Source: Lineus longissimus (Eukaryota > Nemertea > Pilidiophora > Heteronemertea > Lineidae). From it: a stretch of 64,000 nucleotides of DNA. A model generated the notes under the pieces. That model searched no databases. It was given only the letters and a program-made list of their open reading frames with translations, and was not told the DNA's origin. The position numbers and the translations under genes are program-made. Every line of letters begins with the position of its first letter. Within the stretch, counting starts at the first letter, position 1. Shown here piece after piece: positions 46,713 to 58,000 of the stretch. The stretch lies in assembly GCF_910592395.1 (NCBI RefSeq), contig NC_088320.1, forward strand, positions 248,001 to 312,000. The letters are read 5' to 3'.

Positions 46713-49700
46713 GCCCTTGGAGTTCAAGACGTGGCATCGTAAGACATCGGTCCTTCAAAGGAGCAACCTTAGTTTTTGACATGACAAGAGATCCGTACAA
46801 TTCACCACTTTCTGATGATACAAACAAGTATGAGCAGGCCGCGAACGCAAACTCAGACGCATCACAGAAGGTATGCAACACGAACGTTTCCGGTACAAAC
46901 TCACATGGCCAGTAACATCGAGGGATATGAAGACCCGGGAGCTCACTTAGCTCTTCACACCATCGGGTCCAATCACTGGAGTCCGCATCACTTACAATGT
47001 CATCCCAACCGTAACCTTTCTCCCAGAGACTCTTCATTATCAACTTTGCCCTGAGAACGAACGGTGACAACAAGCCCAAAGGGTCAAATACGGAACTGAT
47101 TTTGCTCATGATTCCTCGTTTGGTGCAGACATTTTGAATCACAATTGACTCGAAGCAAAACACATCCGATTTCATATCACAATTGATACCAAGTGTTCTG
47201 CGAGAGTGCGTACCATCCAGGTTCAAATCTACAACCGTTGAGATTCCCAGGCTATCATCCAGATCTTTCAAAGCGCTCAAAATTTCTGGACAATTTGAAG
47301 CCCAAGCTGTCAATTTGAAACCACCTGAAGCAGTGATCTTAATTAGCTCCACAACAAGATCAATAGCTTCTTCAATTGTACACTTGTACAAAGCTTTCAG
47401 CATGTCATCAACATAGAAGTTGTGCAACACAGTATCAATCACCAAGGGACTAAACTTATCGATGTGGTCCAACGCACAGCGGCGCAAGCAGTAATTGGCG
47501 CAGCATGGAGATGATTTTGCACCGAATATGTGCACGACCATTTGGTATACATCAGGAGGATCATCACTTTCTAAGTCATCTTTCCAAAGAAACCTGAGAG
47601 CATCCCTGTCATCTTTGGGAACCAAGACCATGTGAAACATACTTTCTACATCGGCGGAGATTGCTATGGGACCACATCTAAATCTCATCAAAATTCCGAT
47701 CAAATTATTTAGCAGATCAGGACCCACTAACAAGTGATCGTTCAAACTAGAACCTGCATACACAGCAGCAGCATCGAACACTACTCTCAATTTGTCAGGC
47801 TTTTTTGGATTGACAACTCCATGGTGTGGCAAGTAATGTGTACGGTCACTCGATTGACTAACCTCTTCCGGGGATAGTTTACGTGCAAAGCCCTTAGAAA
47901 TATACTTATTGATCACATCTCTATACTTGTCGCGAAAAGTAGGGTTGTTGTTCAGTTTACGTTGCAATTGTTCAAAGCGGCGCTCTGCTTGTGGCTTATT
48001 ATCTACAAGATCCGGAGGTTTCGACCATAACATGCTGACTTCATAATGACCGTTCTCTGTAATACGTGTTGTTGTGTCAAGCGCGTCCTGTGCTCTTTTA
48101 TCTTCCATTGAATAGGGGACATCTGTTGCATCGAGAGTACCAAAGCTTTCGGTTTTCCAGAACCGTTCAACACTCTGTTCCAAGTCGGTGATCTTGTTGA
48201 TCAGAAAGTTGTTGACACTCACATCATGTTCATTACCAGAACTATCAGGTTGAGTACGATCCACACCCATTACAGTCCATCCCAAGGGGGTATGTACGGC
48301 GATTGGCAGATCTACAGGGCCTTCCCGAACTTCTAGTTGTGTGTGGGCCTTGGTAACATTAACCCCTATCAAAACCTTTATGTCTAGCGAGTCAGGCGCA
48401 TGTTCCAAGTTCAAATGTTGTACATGTGGCCAGGATGAGAAATCTGCATTGTTACCAGCATGAACCGAAAGACTAAAAGGCTCACTGAAAGTCCACGCTT
48501 CTTTTACTCTAATTAGTGGTTTGGAATCATTTTTGGGATCACTCAACCAAAACGATAGACACTTGGACTGTTGTTCTGATAGCTTGCCACCAACGCCACA
48601 CACGCGTAACTTTGATGAGGGACCTTTCAAACCAATACTTTTTGCAAAATCTTCTTGTATGAGTGTAGCCTGACTACCACTATCAAGTAACCCGTATGTA
48701 TCAACGACCTGTCCACTGGGAGTGTGAATTCGCACCGGCAATGTCTGTAGATATACCACTGATTTTCCTTTTTTCATGAAACCAACACCAACGGAATGGA
48801 CGTCTGGCTTGCTTCCCTCCTTTGGCACACCTGCTTTAGTGTGATCTGATGAGAAACTACTTTGAGCCAGCTTAGGAGCCAAAAAAGCTTCATGAAGGAT
48901 GGTAGCATGCGATTTGCCGCAATCTTTCACTTTGCATCTTATCTTGAGGAAACATCCACTAGACCTGTGGGTAGTTTTGGTACACAGAAAACATCTGCCC
49001 TTTTCCTTAAACCAGGCTAGACGCTCACTTGGCGTTTTACGGGAAAATTTAGCGCATGAGTCCAGCCAATGTTCACCATTGCAAAAGACACAGTATTTCT
49101 TAACCTGGGTATAGGGTGTAGTCAATGTGGTTACCGTTTTCTTCACCTCATGTCCCTTCTTAGACTTGTCAATACTCTGATAACACGGCGGATTTGACGA
49201 CAACGATGTAAAACGCAAAGCATTCTCTTTAGACTTCAGCCATTGATAGAACAACTCAACTGTTGGGTTTCCTTCGCCCTTCTTAACTACCCAATTCCCC
49301 CACGATTCTTGCATACTGTCCGGAATTTTGGAAGTCAAATCACACAGGAGACCTTTAGCTTGTAAATCTGCTTCGTAGCCCATGGCTTTAAACATTTGAA
49401 TCAACTGAGACACATTTGTGAAAAAAGTACCCAAATCGCAAATACCGCGTAACTTCGGCCACTGGCGTACCTTTCTAATGAAGCCATCAATTACCAGTGC
49501 TGGGTTACCATATCTATCCCTAAGTTCAGTCATTGCTTTGGGGTAATCCTTAGCGTCCAGTAACAGACCAAATACCTTGCTGCGTGGCTCCTGGCCTAAA
49601 TACGTTTTAAGATAGCCTAACCTTTGCCCGTCAGTCAATGCGGGATTATCATGAATGAGGTTTTTGAATGACAGAAACCACTCAGGCCAGTCAGCCGGTT

Positions 49701-50349
49701 TACCACTAAAAACTTCTATCTTAAACTCAGGCAAACCTGGACCGTAGTGAACAAAAAACGGAGGATTCTGAACATTTGACTGAAAAGGCGCAGGTGGTTT
49801 ATACACCTCCTGCTGTTCATGATTAGATCTACAATTATTTTCATGATGGGGATCCTGGATCCAAGAATCAACTTTAGTAGCAGATCTTAGTACAGGTGGT
49901 TGCACTTTCGCATCAGCTTTATAAACATTTTCATGCAACTCGAAACATTCGTCTATAGTCATCATAGACACACTATCAGATTTTGAATTCAGTTCAAGTT
50001 CCTTCAGGTCATAACTAGCACGCGCGGTTTCTAGACGTTTCTGAATATTCAATTTGCGTGTTTCAAGTTCAATCTGTTCTGTCTCCAGTTCAGCACATTT
50101 TGTCTCATAACGAAGGCGCAGCTCAGCTTTCTTTAATTCAACGGAATTACATGTAGCTCGTTCACTGGATGACGAGTGTTCACGGGGTTGACTACCATCA
50201 GGAACTGCCAGTGTGTCAGGTTCGTCAAATTCATTGTCTATTTGTATACGGACGTCCTTCTTAGGGGTTTCGAGGACCTTCCAGGCGGTATCAAGGGCCT
50301 TAGCTGTTGGGCGTATCTGACGACCATACCGAGTTTTATGAGTAGCCAT
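46713..50349 (-). CDS. BEL/Pao gag-pol polyprotein, 3'-truncated
   Basis: A single frame of about 1210 codons before the tRNA insertion. Order: a coiled-coil N-terminus (residues about 75-125); a gag-like DUF1759 domain (about 205-350, FSGKPADWPEWFLSF); zinc-knuckle-type Cys/His motifs (CVFCNGEHWLDSC, CFLCTKTTHRSSGC); an aspartic protease with the LLDSGSQ active site; a reverse transcriptase with the YVDD catalytic motif at about residue 980; and the start of RNase H (HTFCDASEFAFA), ending at MPRLELQG. The rest of RNase H is missing. After the junction the frame reads about 13 residues of tRNA-derived sequence to a stop. A start at 50349 gives the full coiled coil. Confidence 0.9.
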
Positions 50350-50453
50350 GTGTACTATTTAAAACTACTCACCTGCCACGCCCTGCACTGAAGCTTGAGG
50401 AGCGGTGTCCGTATTTGGTACCAACTGGTTTCCTAATACTAGGAATTGTTTAC

Positions 50454-50895
50454 TGTAGCCGTCAAGGCCAGAAAAGTTCACACGACCCGTAATTCCTTTT
50501 TAATGTTCGGTAAACTGTAAGAAAACCATTTATTTGTTAATCATTAACAGGTATAATGTACAGGTATTGGCTAAGAAAAAACTGAACAGAATATAATTTG
50601 AGAAAAACAAGTTTAAATAACTCACCAATTCGTGGCTAGTTTACTGGGTAAAAAATACACCGCTCCAAGGGCATGGCAGAAGACTAACTAAAATAGGTTC
50701 CCTCATGTGCACCCACAGCTCAGGCCCAGGTTAATTATATAAGCTATCTCATTAGGCCTACTATTATTACAGCAAGTCAGAAAGTCCACAAGGGCCTGAG
50801 CCATAACTGCAACAAAAGGGGACCAAATGTAAAATATAAAAAAGGTAACTTAAAGAAAAAGTAATTTGAATAAAAATTGAATGAAAACCTTCACA
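50454..50895 (-). repeat. BEL 5' LTR (442 bp)
   Basis: In element sense it starts TGTGAAGG and ends GGCTACA, with the 5-bp duplication outside. A TATA-like TTATATAA lies at about 50735-50742 on the minus strand, in the U3 part absent from the 3' copy. An AATAAA-type signal lies in the shared part. The leader after it (50453-50350) has no clear complement to the Asp-like tRNA end. Confidence 0.85.
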
Positions 50896-51343
50896 ACGGG
50901 CCTTAATAGTCTCTCCAAATCTTTGCTTTAACAACATTTAGACGGCGCAATGCACATCTTACCCCCCTCAATTTCACCTGTCACATAAGATTGGGTAGGC
51001 CTTTTGTTATGGGAATCCCCAGCCTACATGTAGTACGGTCCAGGCACCGTGGAAAGGCAAATATCTCTTTCAGCGACAAGATATTGGTACACCTTGTTCA
51101 TCAGACCACCCTCTATCAACTGGAATCAAAAGCAGTCCTAGTGGCGATCTATTACCAAAAACCTGCCATCAATTCTGCCAACTATTACCTAGTAGGTCTA
51201 CCATCTGTTTTTCAATGTTCATCTTCTCAAAATGAGCACTGTGGTGCTACCAGACTCTTGTACTCCTTCAAATCACTCATCCCATCACACATCGTTGTTC
51301 CTCTCAAATTTTTATGTCAAGAAAAACCAGACAAAGAAATGAA

Positions 51344-51543
51344 TAACTCACTGATTGTTGGTGTCTTTTAGCATGTTGGTAGGAAGCGGTGGGTAACTCA
51401 CTGATTGTTGGTGTCTTTTAGCATGTTGGTAGGAAGCGGTGGGTAACTCACTGATTGTTGGTGTCTTTTAGCATGTTGGTAGGAAGCGGTGGGTAACTCA
51501 CTGATTGTTGGTGTCTTTTAGCATGTTGGTAGGAAGCGGTGGG
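51344..51543. repeat. 50-bp x 4 tandem repeat
   Basis: Four near-identical copies containing CTGATTGTTGGTGTCTTTTAG. On the minus strand every copy carries a donor-like AATCA|GTGAGT. Confidence 0.9.
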
Positions 51544-53005
51544 TGTTCTCATTGGTCATGGAAGACGATTCACGTGATTGTCCAGGCTGCTTCACATCAT
51601 GGACTGAAACAACAACAATAGACAATGATCCATCCATGTTGGTCCATGGGTTATACCAGAGAATGCCATTTTCATGCTCCTCCCCTTGTCCACTGATCAC
51701 CAGGTCAAGGAAAATGACCTAGGGGATGCTTATCGACCTCGTCAAAGCTTTGTAGTCCAATCAACCTTACCTTGGGCACCTCCTTCTGCTCCTGTAGGCC
51801 TATCCGGATTACCAGATCACCAACAGTATAACTTACTATTACTAGTATTAGGCCTACCAGCATCATTCATTGTGTACACAGACAGTAGTGTCATAAATCA
51901 TGTCTCTTCATGGCCAATTAATCCACTGTTAGTAGTGGCCTATGCCTATCCAATCCCTTATACATGTATATAGGCCTACATAGACCTGAGTAGGCCTGGA
52001 ACCGAAATGAAACCAAAACAAGCAATGCACATGGATCAATGGCTCCTGTTCCATCTCGTGCCATGGAGGTTCTTAATAATACCTCCATGCTCGTGCTAAC
52101 CATCCATGTACACAGCTAATGTACTACATTGTATACTCTTATCGATCACTTAGCCACCAGACAGTTAGCCAACTAACTGCAAGCAAGAAATCACAGCATC
52201 ATCTTGGCAGATGCATGTGTCCTAATGACAATGGAGCCGTCATGGACGATAACTATTCAAAGACTTACCTCTTTAGCCGTTCTTTCCGACCTGGCGCCTA
52301 TTTTCTGACAGACAACGCAGCCCTCAGCCTCTACTCCATCTTTGCCTGACAATCGCACTCTGTATCAGCAATATTGAATCATCACCGTACGGTAGAGACA
52401 TCTGATGGTGATGAATGGAACTAATATAGCACGGCAGACCAGATAACCAGCTGGAAGAGAGTTGCTTGGGCGCATAGTCCATTTACCAGGGAGTTTGTTC
52501 AGTTCATAATCGAGCCGTTTGGCGGCACAACTAGTCGCATTCCCGACACCATATGACGTCACGTTGGTACAGGCCCTGGTTGTGGAACGACACGGCGAGA
52601 CGAGGACGGGACGGATTTGTCGCATCTTGTTTGTGGATTACCCGGTGAATAATCAAAACTGTTGATGTGAGTCTTAGGATATCAGGGAGATAGAATCGAA
52701 ACCCGCCATCGATTAGAATGAAGGTTTGCCTTCACGGTGAGTTATAACAGTGCCCTGGAGTGTTTTGTATGTGACGCGCTTCACTTGTTGTGTTGGCATT
52801 TAATACTTGTAAAAGCATGTATACATGTCGGATATGGTACGTTCAGTATTACCTTGTTATACATATGCCAATCTGTGGATAACTTTATACCATGGGATGG
52901 GTGAGCGCAACCTTTTTTACAAATTAGAGATTGTCCTAGACGTGTCTTCTCCTCCGAGTTATCAAGATTGTGCTCAACTAAGCGTCTCAACTCGTCAGCG
53001 ACAGT
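51544..53005 (-). CDS. Candidate small two-exon gene, unrecognised
   Basis: A minus-strand ATG near 53005 opens MSTVADELRRLVEHNLDNSE, a helical charged segment that continues to ICKK. It is followed by a weak donor (AAG|GTTGCG). An acceptor with a good pyrimidine tract (TTGTTGTTTCAG, about 51605) starts a frame of compatible phase, reading HDVKQPGQSRESSSMTNENT and ending in TAA inside the 50-bp repeat. The joined product would be about 60 aa. I know no matching family and the donor is poor; treat as a hint only. Confidence 0.2.
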
Positions 53006-53920
53006 ACTCATGATTACTTTCGGATTTTGAACCATTTGATATAATGATTACACGTTAATGTCCTAACTTCGGATTTGGAAGGCTGAGGCGCCAGACCCCA
53101 AAGCCTTGCGTCTAATTTTAAAGGATAAATATATCGTACGGTGATTCGCGACATTTCAGGCGATAAAGACCCGACCCTTTCTGTACGTTTCTGAACCTCG
53201 CAGAAAGAGTTGGATATCCCTTGCAAATGCAATATTTCATTGTATAAGTATTCAGCCTGCAAGACTCTAAAGTGGGGGTAATGTGTTTAAATTGCCAATA
53301 GAAAGAGCCCCTTGGGTGTAGATCTGCAAGTTACAGTGAAAGAAGGGCTTTTCAGTCATCCCTTTTAATTCTTGCAGGCTCCTCCGAGAATATCTGCAAA
53401 TTGCAAGATCACTTTTTTATCACTTTTCTTCTTGTTGTGTATTTACAGTGACTGAGATATCTCCTACGCCGTGATACACTTGGATTAACCCTCCGCATCC
53501 GATCCGCAGGCAGCAAAACAATCACAGCCGCCATTTGTATGGGACACCAGATACGACATTTGCTGCTGCTGCTGGAGGAACGCTTCAAAATGCTCAAAAT
53601 GAATGCTGCTGATTCCTCTGTCTTCCAATCTTAATTCTACGGAGTGTTAACCCTACCGTATTGAAAAAGTTTTGTGTGAAAAACTTTGGATTATGTTCAA
53701 TGCCATTTTGACGTAACATTGGATATTCGGTGGATACCAATTTCTGTGACAGTTCGAGGTCGAAATTCATAGTTTTCGTGTTTGAGATTACAATCGTGAA
53801 GCAATCGTCACGCGCGATAACGAGATCTCACCAGAAAAACGAATTGCGTCATTTGTGACGTAACTTGCTACAGCGTCGTCTTCGGAGGTGTCATCTTCGA
53901 TCACGTGACTAAACGCCATA

Positions 53921-54298
53921 ATGTCTTTCTGGAAGAAATCATTCTGGAAGAGGTCGAAAGGAAAGGAAAGTGACGCTGAGAATGTGAATCCGCAAGTCGA
54001 TGATGCAGACGCGAAACGGAAGTTACGTCATCAACTGTCCGTCTCGCGGTCTGGTCGCTTTAAACAAAAGGACAAGCAGAGGACGGGCTTTCTGGATCAG
54101 CCGGAACTCTTTCATGGACCCGAAAATGAAATGCAAGCAAAGGCCGCCGCGGCTGACCAAAGTAAGCCAGGTAACTCACAGACTCAAACCGGAAACGGAA
54201 GTATAGGCAGATCTCAAAATCCTTCAAATTGCCGGGAGGTAGAGCAGAGACTCGGCCAGAACACGGCTTTAACAAACCAACACACAGCGCAGGTATGA
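53921..54298 (+). CDS. PRR15: PRR15-like protein
   Basis: 125 aa. The N-terminus (SFWKKSFWKRSK) resembles the WWK-basic start of vertebrate PRR15 and PRR15L. Residues about 38-65 (LSVSRSGRFKQKDKQRTGFL, then DQPELFHG) match the conserved core of that family (ISRSGRFKEKRKVRATLL type). The length is close to human PRR15 (129 aa). The molecular function of the family is unknown; expression in vertebrate gut and cell-cycle exit has been described. The tail is rich in Gln, Asn and Ser. The reading frame ends two codons after CAG|GTATGA, so a splice to a further exon is possible. An E-box (CACGTG) lies about 20 bp before the ATG. Confidence 0.7.
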   Translation: MSFWKKSFWKRSKGKESDAENVNPQVDDADAKRKLRHQLSVSRSGRFKQKDKQRTGFLDQPELFHGPENEMQAKAAAADQSKPGNSQTQTGNGSIGRSQNPSNCREVEQRLGQNTALTNQHTAQV

Positions 54299-57200
54299 TG
54301 GACCTACTGGCAATGTTTGGTCCTTGAGTCGAAGAGTCCATCATTTTATCTGCCGTCCTTATTCTTGAAGGGAATAGCAAGGCGTGTGGGATTGGTGTTT
54401 CAACCATAATGCTTTCAACAGGGCCACAAGTTCTCCTCACAGATTCTTGGTAGCAAACCGCAACGCAATAAACTGGACATAAGACCTACCTACAAACGCG
54501 AACTGTTTTCCAAGCAAAAACCTCTGCAAACTCTGGCAATGATTGTGATTCTGCGTCTCACCGCGAAACTCTAAAGGCCTGTCATAACATCAGCGTTTCA
54601 CGCTACGTATCGTGGGGTAACCCGGCGTACGTTGAGTTAGTCATCTAATCTTTCGCACAGTGTGGTTTTCTGAGATACTATTCAATCGTAATTTTGGTAT
54701 TTAGGGGTTAATGAGTACCTCTTCGGTCTCGTTCGTTAAGTCGCGCTTTCTGGCTAATGTACGCACTTCAAAGGCCTGTAGTTAGCACTGCATGTTCCGG
54801 CCCATATATGCTTAGACTTAGCTTGTTCCCTTGGGGGTGAAATTATATACATGTACTAAAACGTATTTGTTATTTTGGGATTAAGTGTTGTGATCGCCAC
54901 GAACTGATCTGAGGTCTAGAGTGGGAGGGCATGGTCTTCGTAGGCCTTCAGAGATTGTCCGGCCTATGGGCCTAAACTGAAGGCAGACCATTACCGTTAA
55001 TACGTCCTTAGCAACGAAGCCCGGCGAACTGGTCGTCATACACCACCAGATTCCTTCCTTTTCGTGTTGTGTACCGAAACTAACCGAACAGGCCTCTCGA
55101 ATTTGATGTCTATTGGGTGATTTCAAAGCTTGGGTCAACACCAGTGATTATGAGGCATTTTTCACACAGGTTTAAAGTCACTCATAGTCGGAGTGGAGGT
55201 GGGGGGAGAGAGGGCGCTAAAATACGTGGAACAGTGATATCAAAGGTTGTAACTTTCTTTGCGATTGCTCAGCCTAACTTATTCCGTCCCCAGAAGCTCT
55301 TCGGCCATGCATGGTAAAAGTTCGAAACGTCCAATGATAGAATCATGTTCGGGAACAAAGGATTCTATTATACCTTAAATCTCTAAGCTATTCATGACAG
55401 TCATGGCCTTTTACGCACCATATACATATACCATAATCCGTCAGAAAACAATAGCGCAGGACACATTCTTCCTATACATGTAGGTTCTTCTTTGGTTTCT
55501 ATTGAAGTATACGGACGCGCAGGCGAACAGTGGCTTTACAAATGGTTCATTACCATGAAACCATTGCTCGCCAGCGTCTCCAGATACGGTGTTGCTCCAT
55601 CCAGCTCTTCATGTGGTGTTTAGATTGAGCCTAACTGTGATGTAGATGATAATATGATGTCGCTCTGGGCGAAATGCTGTGATCTGATTGGTTGTATTTT
55701 GAATTTGAATACAGATTTGAAAGGGACGGCAACGCCACCTGGTTACTCTACGATACAATGAGAGCCCCGAGCTTCTCGTAATCTGGTTGGTCAGTGCCTC
55801 CTAGTGGGTGTTTTCGTCATCTTTTGAATGGAATATCTTATCATGTATATATATAATTTACTTTCTAGTGTATATAAGATGTACAGTTCTGTCTGGTCCG
55901 AAGGGCGTTTTACATTCCATATTTTGCTCTAAAAGCATAAATCATATATTGTCACTTGCGCCCAAGGTTTAGACTGGTTACTAATCTCACCGCCAGGGTG
56001 GTCACTGGTAACCTAGCGGTGGGATAAGGAACTATGCTCTAGCTATGAGATTAGGAAGGTATCGGCGAGTGTAACTCGGTCATTCCTCAGTGACACGAAG
56101 ACGAGCTGTGTTTGGGGTCAGAGTGCACCCACCTGTGTATATATCAACTTACATTAAATACAGTAAATTATTGTCATATCATGTTGTTCTGTGATCAAAT
56201 CCCGTCCCCTGATGACTTCTGTCCTACTGGAAATGAGGTAGAGTTGATCCGTCCTGTACCCCCTGATGACTATGCTTACAAGCAGAGGCCCTGAAATGCG
56301 AGGTTAGTTTCCATGAAAGTGTCGTTTTGTCATGGAGGCTCAAGAATGGCATAGCCGCTATAAATCTCGCACTCCAATGTACTAGTAACGTTAATCATCT
56401 ACATCTATTTCAAACTGATACCGGCAGTTTCCTTATAGTTTCGGTCCCTTCCGTTTGTAAAAAGCTCCGTTTGGACAGAATCAGCCTTTTCGCACCAACT
56501 GCAGCGACGTTGACAAGACACCATGCCTACTGACAAATAACACAGTCAATGGACTTGTCCTTCCTGTAATACAACAGGTACCCCATTCATACCAAGGACT
56601 TTGAAGTGATGCTAACTTGGTGAGTGCGCTCAACCTACGAATCAAACAGTATTCGTCATATAAAGTCAACACTCGACATGGGTTAGAGGTAGTCATGAAC
56701 CGTTATGGTTTGGGTACATTATGATGGGACATCTTTCCTGCGGGGCGCAGTCATGTTGGAGCTCTTCAGATATGAAAGAAATATCTAGGGTTTTGATTGG
56801 CCAACGACTTGTTGTCAATAGACCAATCAGAAGCCCTCGATACTGCTTTGTCTTTCGCCATCGCCAGAGTTAAGGTTGAGTGAACTGGCGTGGTATGTTT
56901 TTAGTGTACAATTAAGTGTAAAGTATGTGCGAGGTTGGCACGACTGCTCGGACGAAGTTGACACCCAGAACAAACCTGACATGCAAACCTGAATGAAATG
57001 AATGTGTTTATGTACATATCGTTATTACCTACTTTACCTTAAAACGTTTACTCGGCGTTGTTGACAGTGAAAACAAGTCTTTCGGTGAGAGTCGTGGGTG
57101 TTTGGGACCCATGAACTTGTCTGGCGTCGCCTTGTCGCTCCGTCAAGTGCAAGAAGAGTCCACGTTGGAACTTTCATTGTCAAAAGGTTATTTTATGTGG

Positions 57201-57860
57201 TGTCAGTTGAATGTTAGAGGAATCGGTGACTTCTGCAATTGAAATTCTACTACATGGTGTGTTTCATCAGGACGAAATGGCTCTGCACTTACACGCAGAA
57301 CACGAGCAATTGAACAAAATGTATTCTTCAAGGTGAAGTCCTCAGTCCTGGTTCACAGGTGAAATTTCAAAGTCTGAAGTCTGAAAAGATACTCAATGTG
57401 CCAAACTTGGACAGTTATAATCTAGAAGCAACGACTCGAATCCTATCACTGTCAAATATCCCGCTGTAGGGCTAATTGGTACATGGCCTATACAGTCATA
57501 ATTACACGATATCAGTTCTTAATTAACGGCAGTGCACGATGAACAAAATCAAAAATTCATCTTGTGCAAATATTTTCGTGTGGCCCCTCCTGCTCGTGCT
57601 CATGTTGTGTTTGACGTATTGATCCGTCGACCATTAAACATACTCATAAAACATGTTATTCACATCGATGTGAATTACCCCGACCCATATAGGCTTGGTT
57701 ACATTTGTGTCTGCCCCCAAGCGGCACGTGGGGTCTTTTCAAACCCCAGCCTTGAAATTGAACATCGTTAATGATTTTACATTATTCCTCCAGCCAATTT
57801 TACCGAAAGTAAATTAGTACTCTGTTGTGTTTTTGGTTCAATTCTAAAACTGTGCTGGTA
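54299..57860. other. Downstream of PRR15-like gene, no gene supported
   Basis: I see no recognised coding sequence. One short plus-strand frame at about 56190-56294 (IPSPDDFCPTGNEVELIRPV) has coding-like composition and ends in TGA. It could be a terminal exon, but nothing ties it to another exon. Confidence 0.4.
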
Positions 57861-57861
57861 T

Positions 57862-58000
57862 ATTTGAAGCAGGATTGAGAACCTAGCTCTGATTGGATCA
57901 ATTTTGAAGACTGCGCCGGTGAGCGGGGGCTTCTGATTGGTTCTATTCTGAAGATTGCACCAGTGAAACGGGATTGAGAGCTTCTGATTGTGATTCGAAA
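57862..58000. repeat. Dispersed repeat with GATTGG-containing subunits, copy 1
   Basis: Two to three diverged units of about 55 bp containing GCTTCTGATTGG, then ATTCTGAAGATTGCACC and GTGAA.CGGGATTGAGAG. The same unit recurs at 62410-62545. Confidence 0.6.

Larger units (their letters stand above)
45678..50900 (-). mobile_element. BEL/Pao LTR retrotransposon, internally deleted, with 5-bp target duplication
   Basis: The element runs on the minus strand. The 5' LTR is at 50895-50454 and the truncated 3' LTR at 45917-45683. The outer 5-bp ACGGG occurs at both ends (45678-45682 and 50896-50900), the duplication size typical of BEL/Pao. The LTR is bounded by TG and CA in element sense. The 235 bp present in both LTRs look identical by eye, which points to a young insertion. 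Two lesions affect the body: a pol deletion filled by a tRNA 3' half at 46669-46712, and fusion of a truncated integrase frame to the 3' LTR at about 45917. Confidence 0.9.

Noticed and set aside
50350-50453. BEL primer site matching the Asp-like tRNA half
   Set aside because: No TGGCTCTCC-type complement is seen in the leader after the 5' LTR, so I do not claim this tRNA is the normal primer.
50991-51371. 126-codon plus-strand frame right of the BEL element
   Set aside because: No recognisable domain, and its right end runs into the 50-bp tandem repeat.
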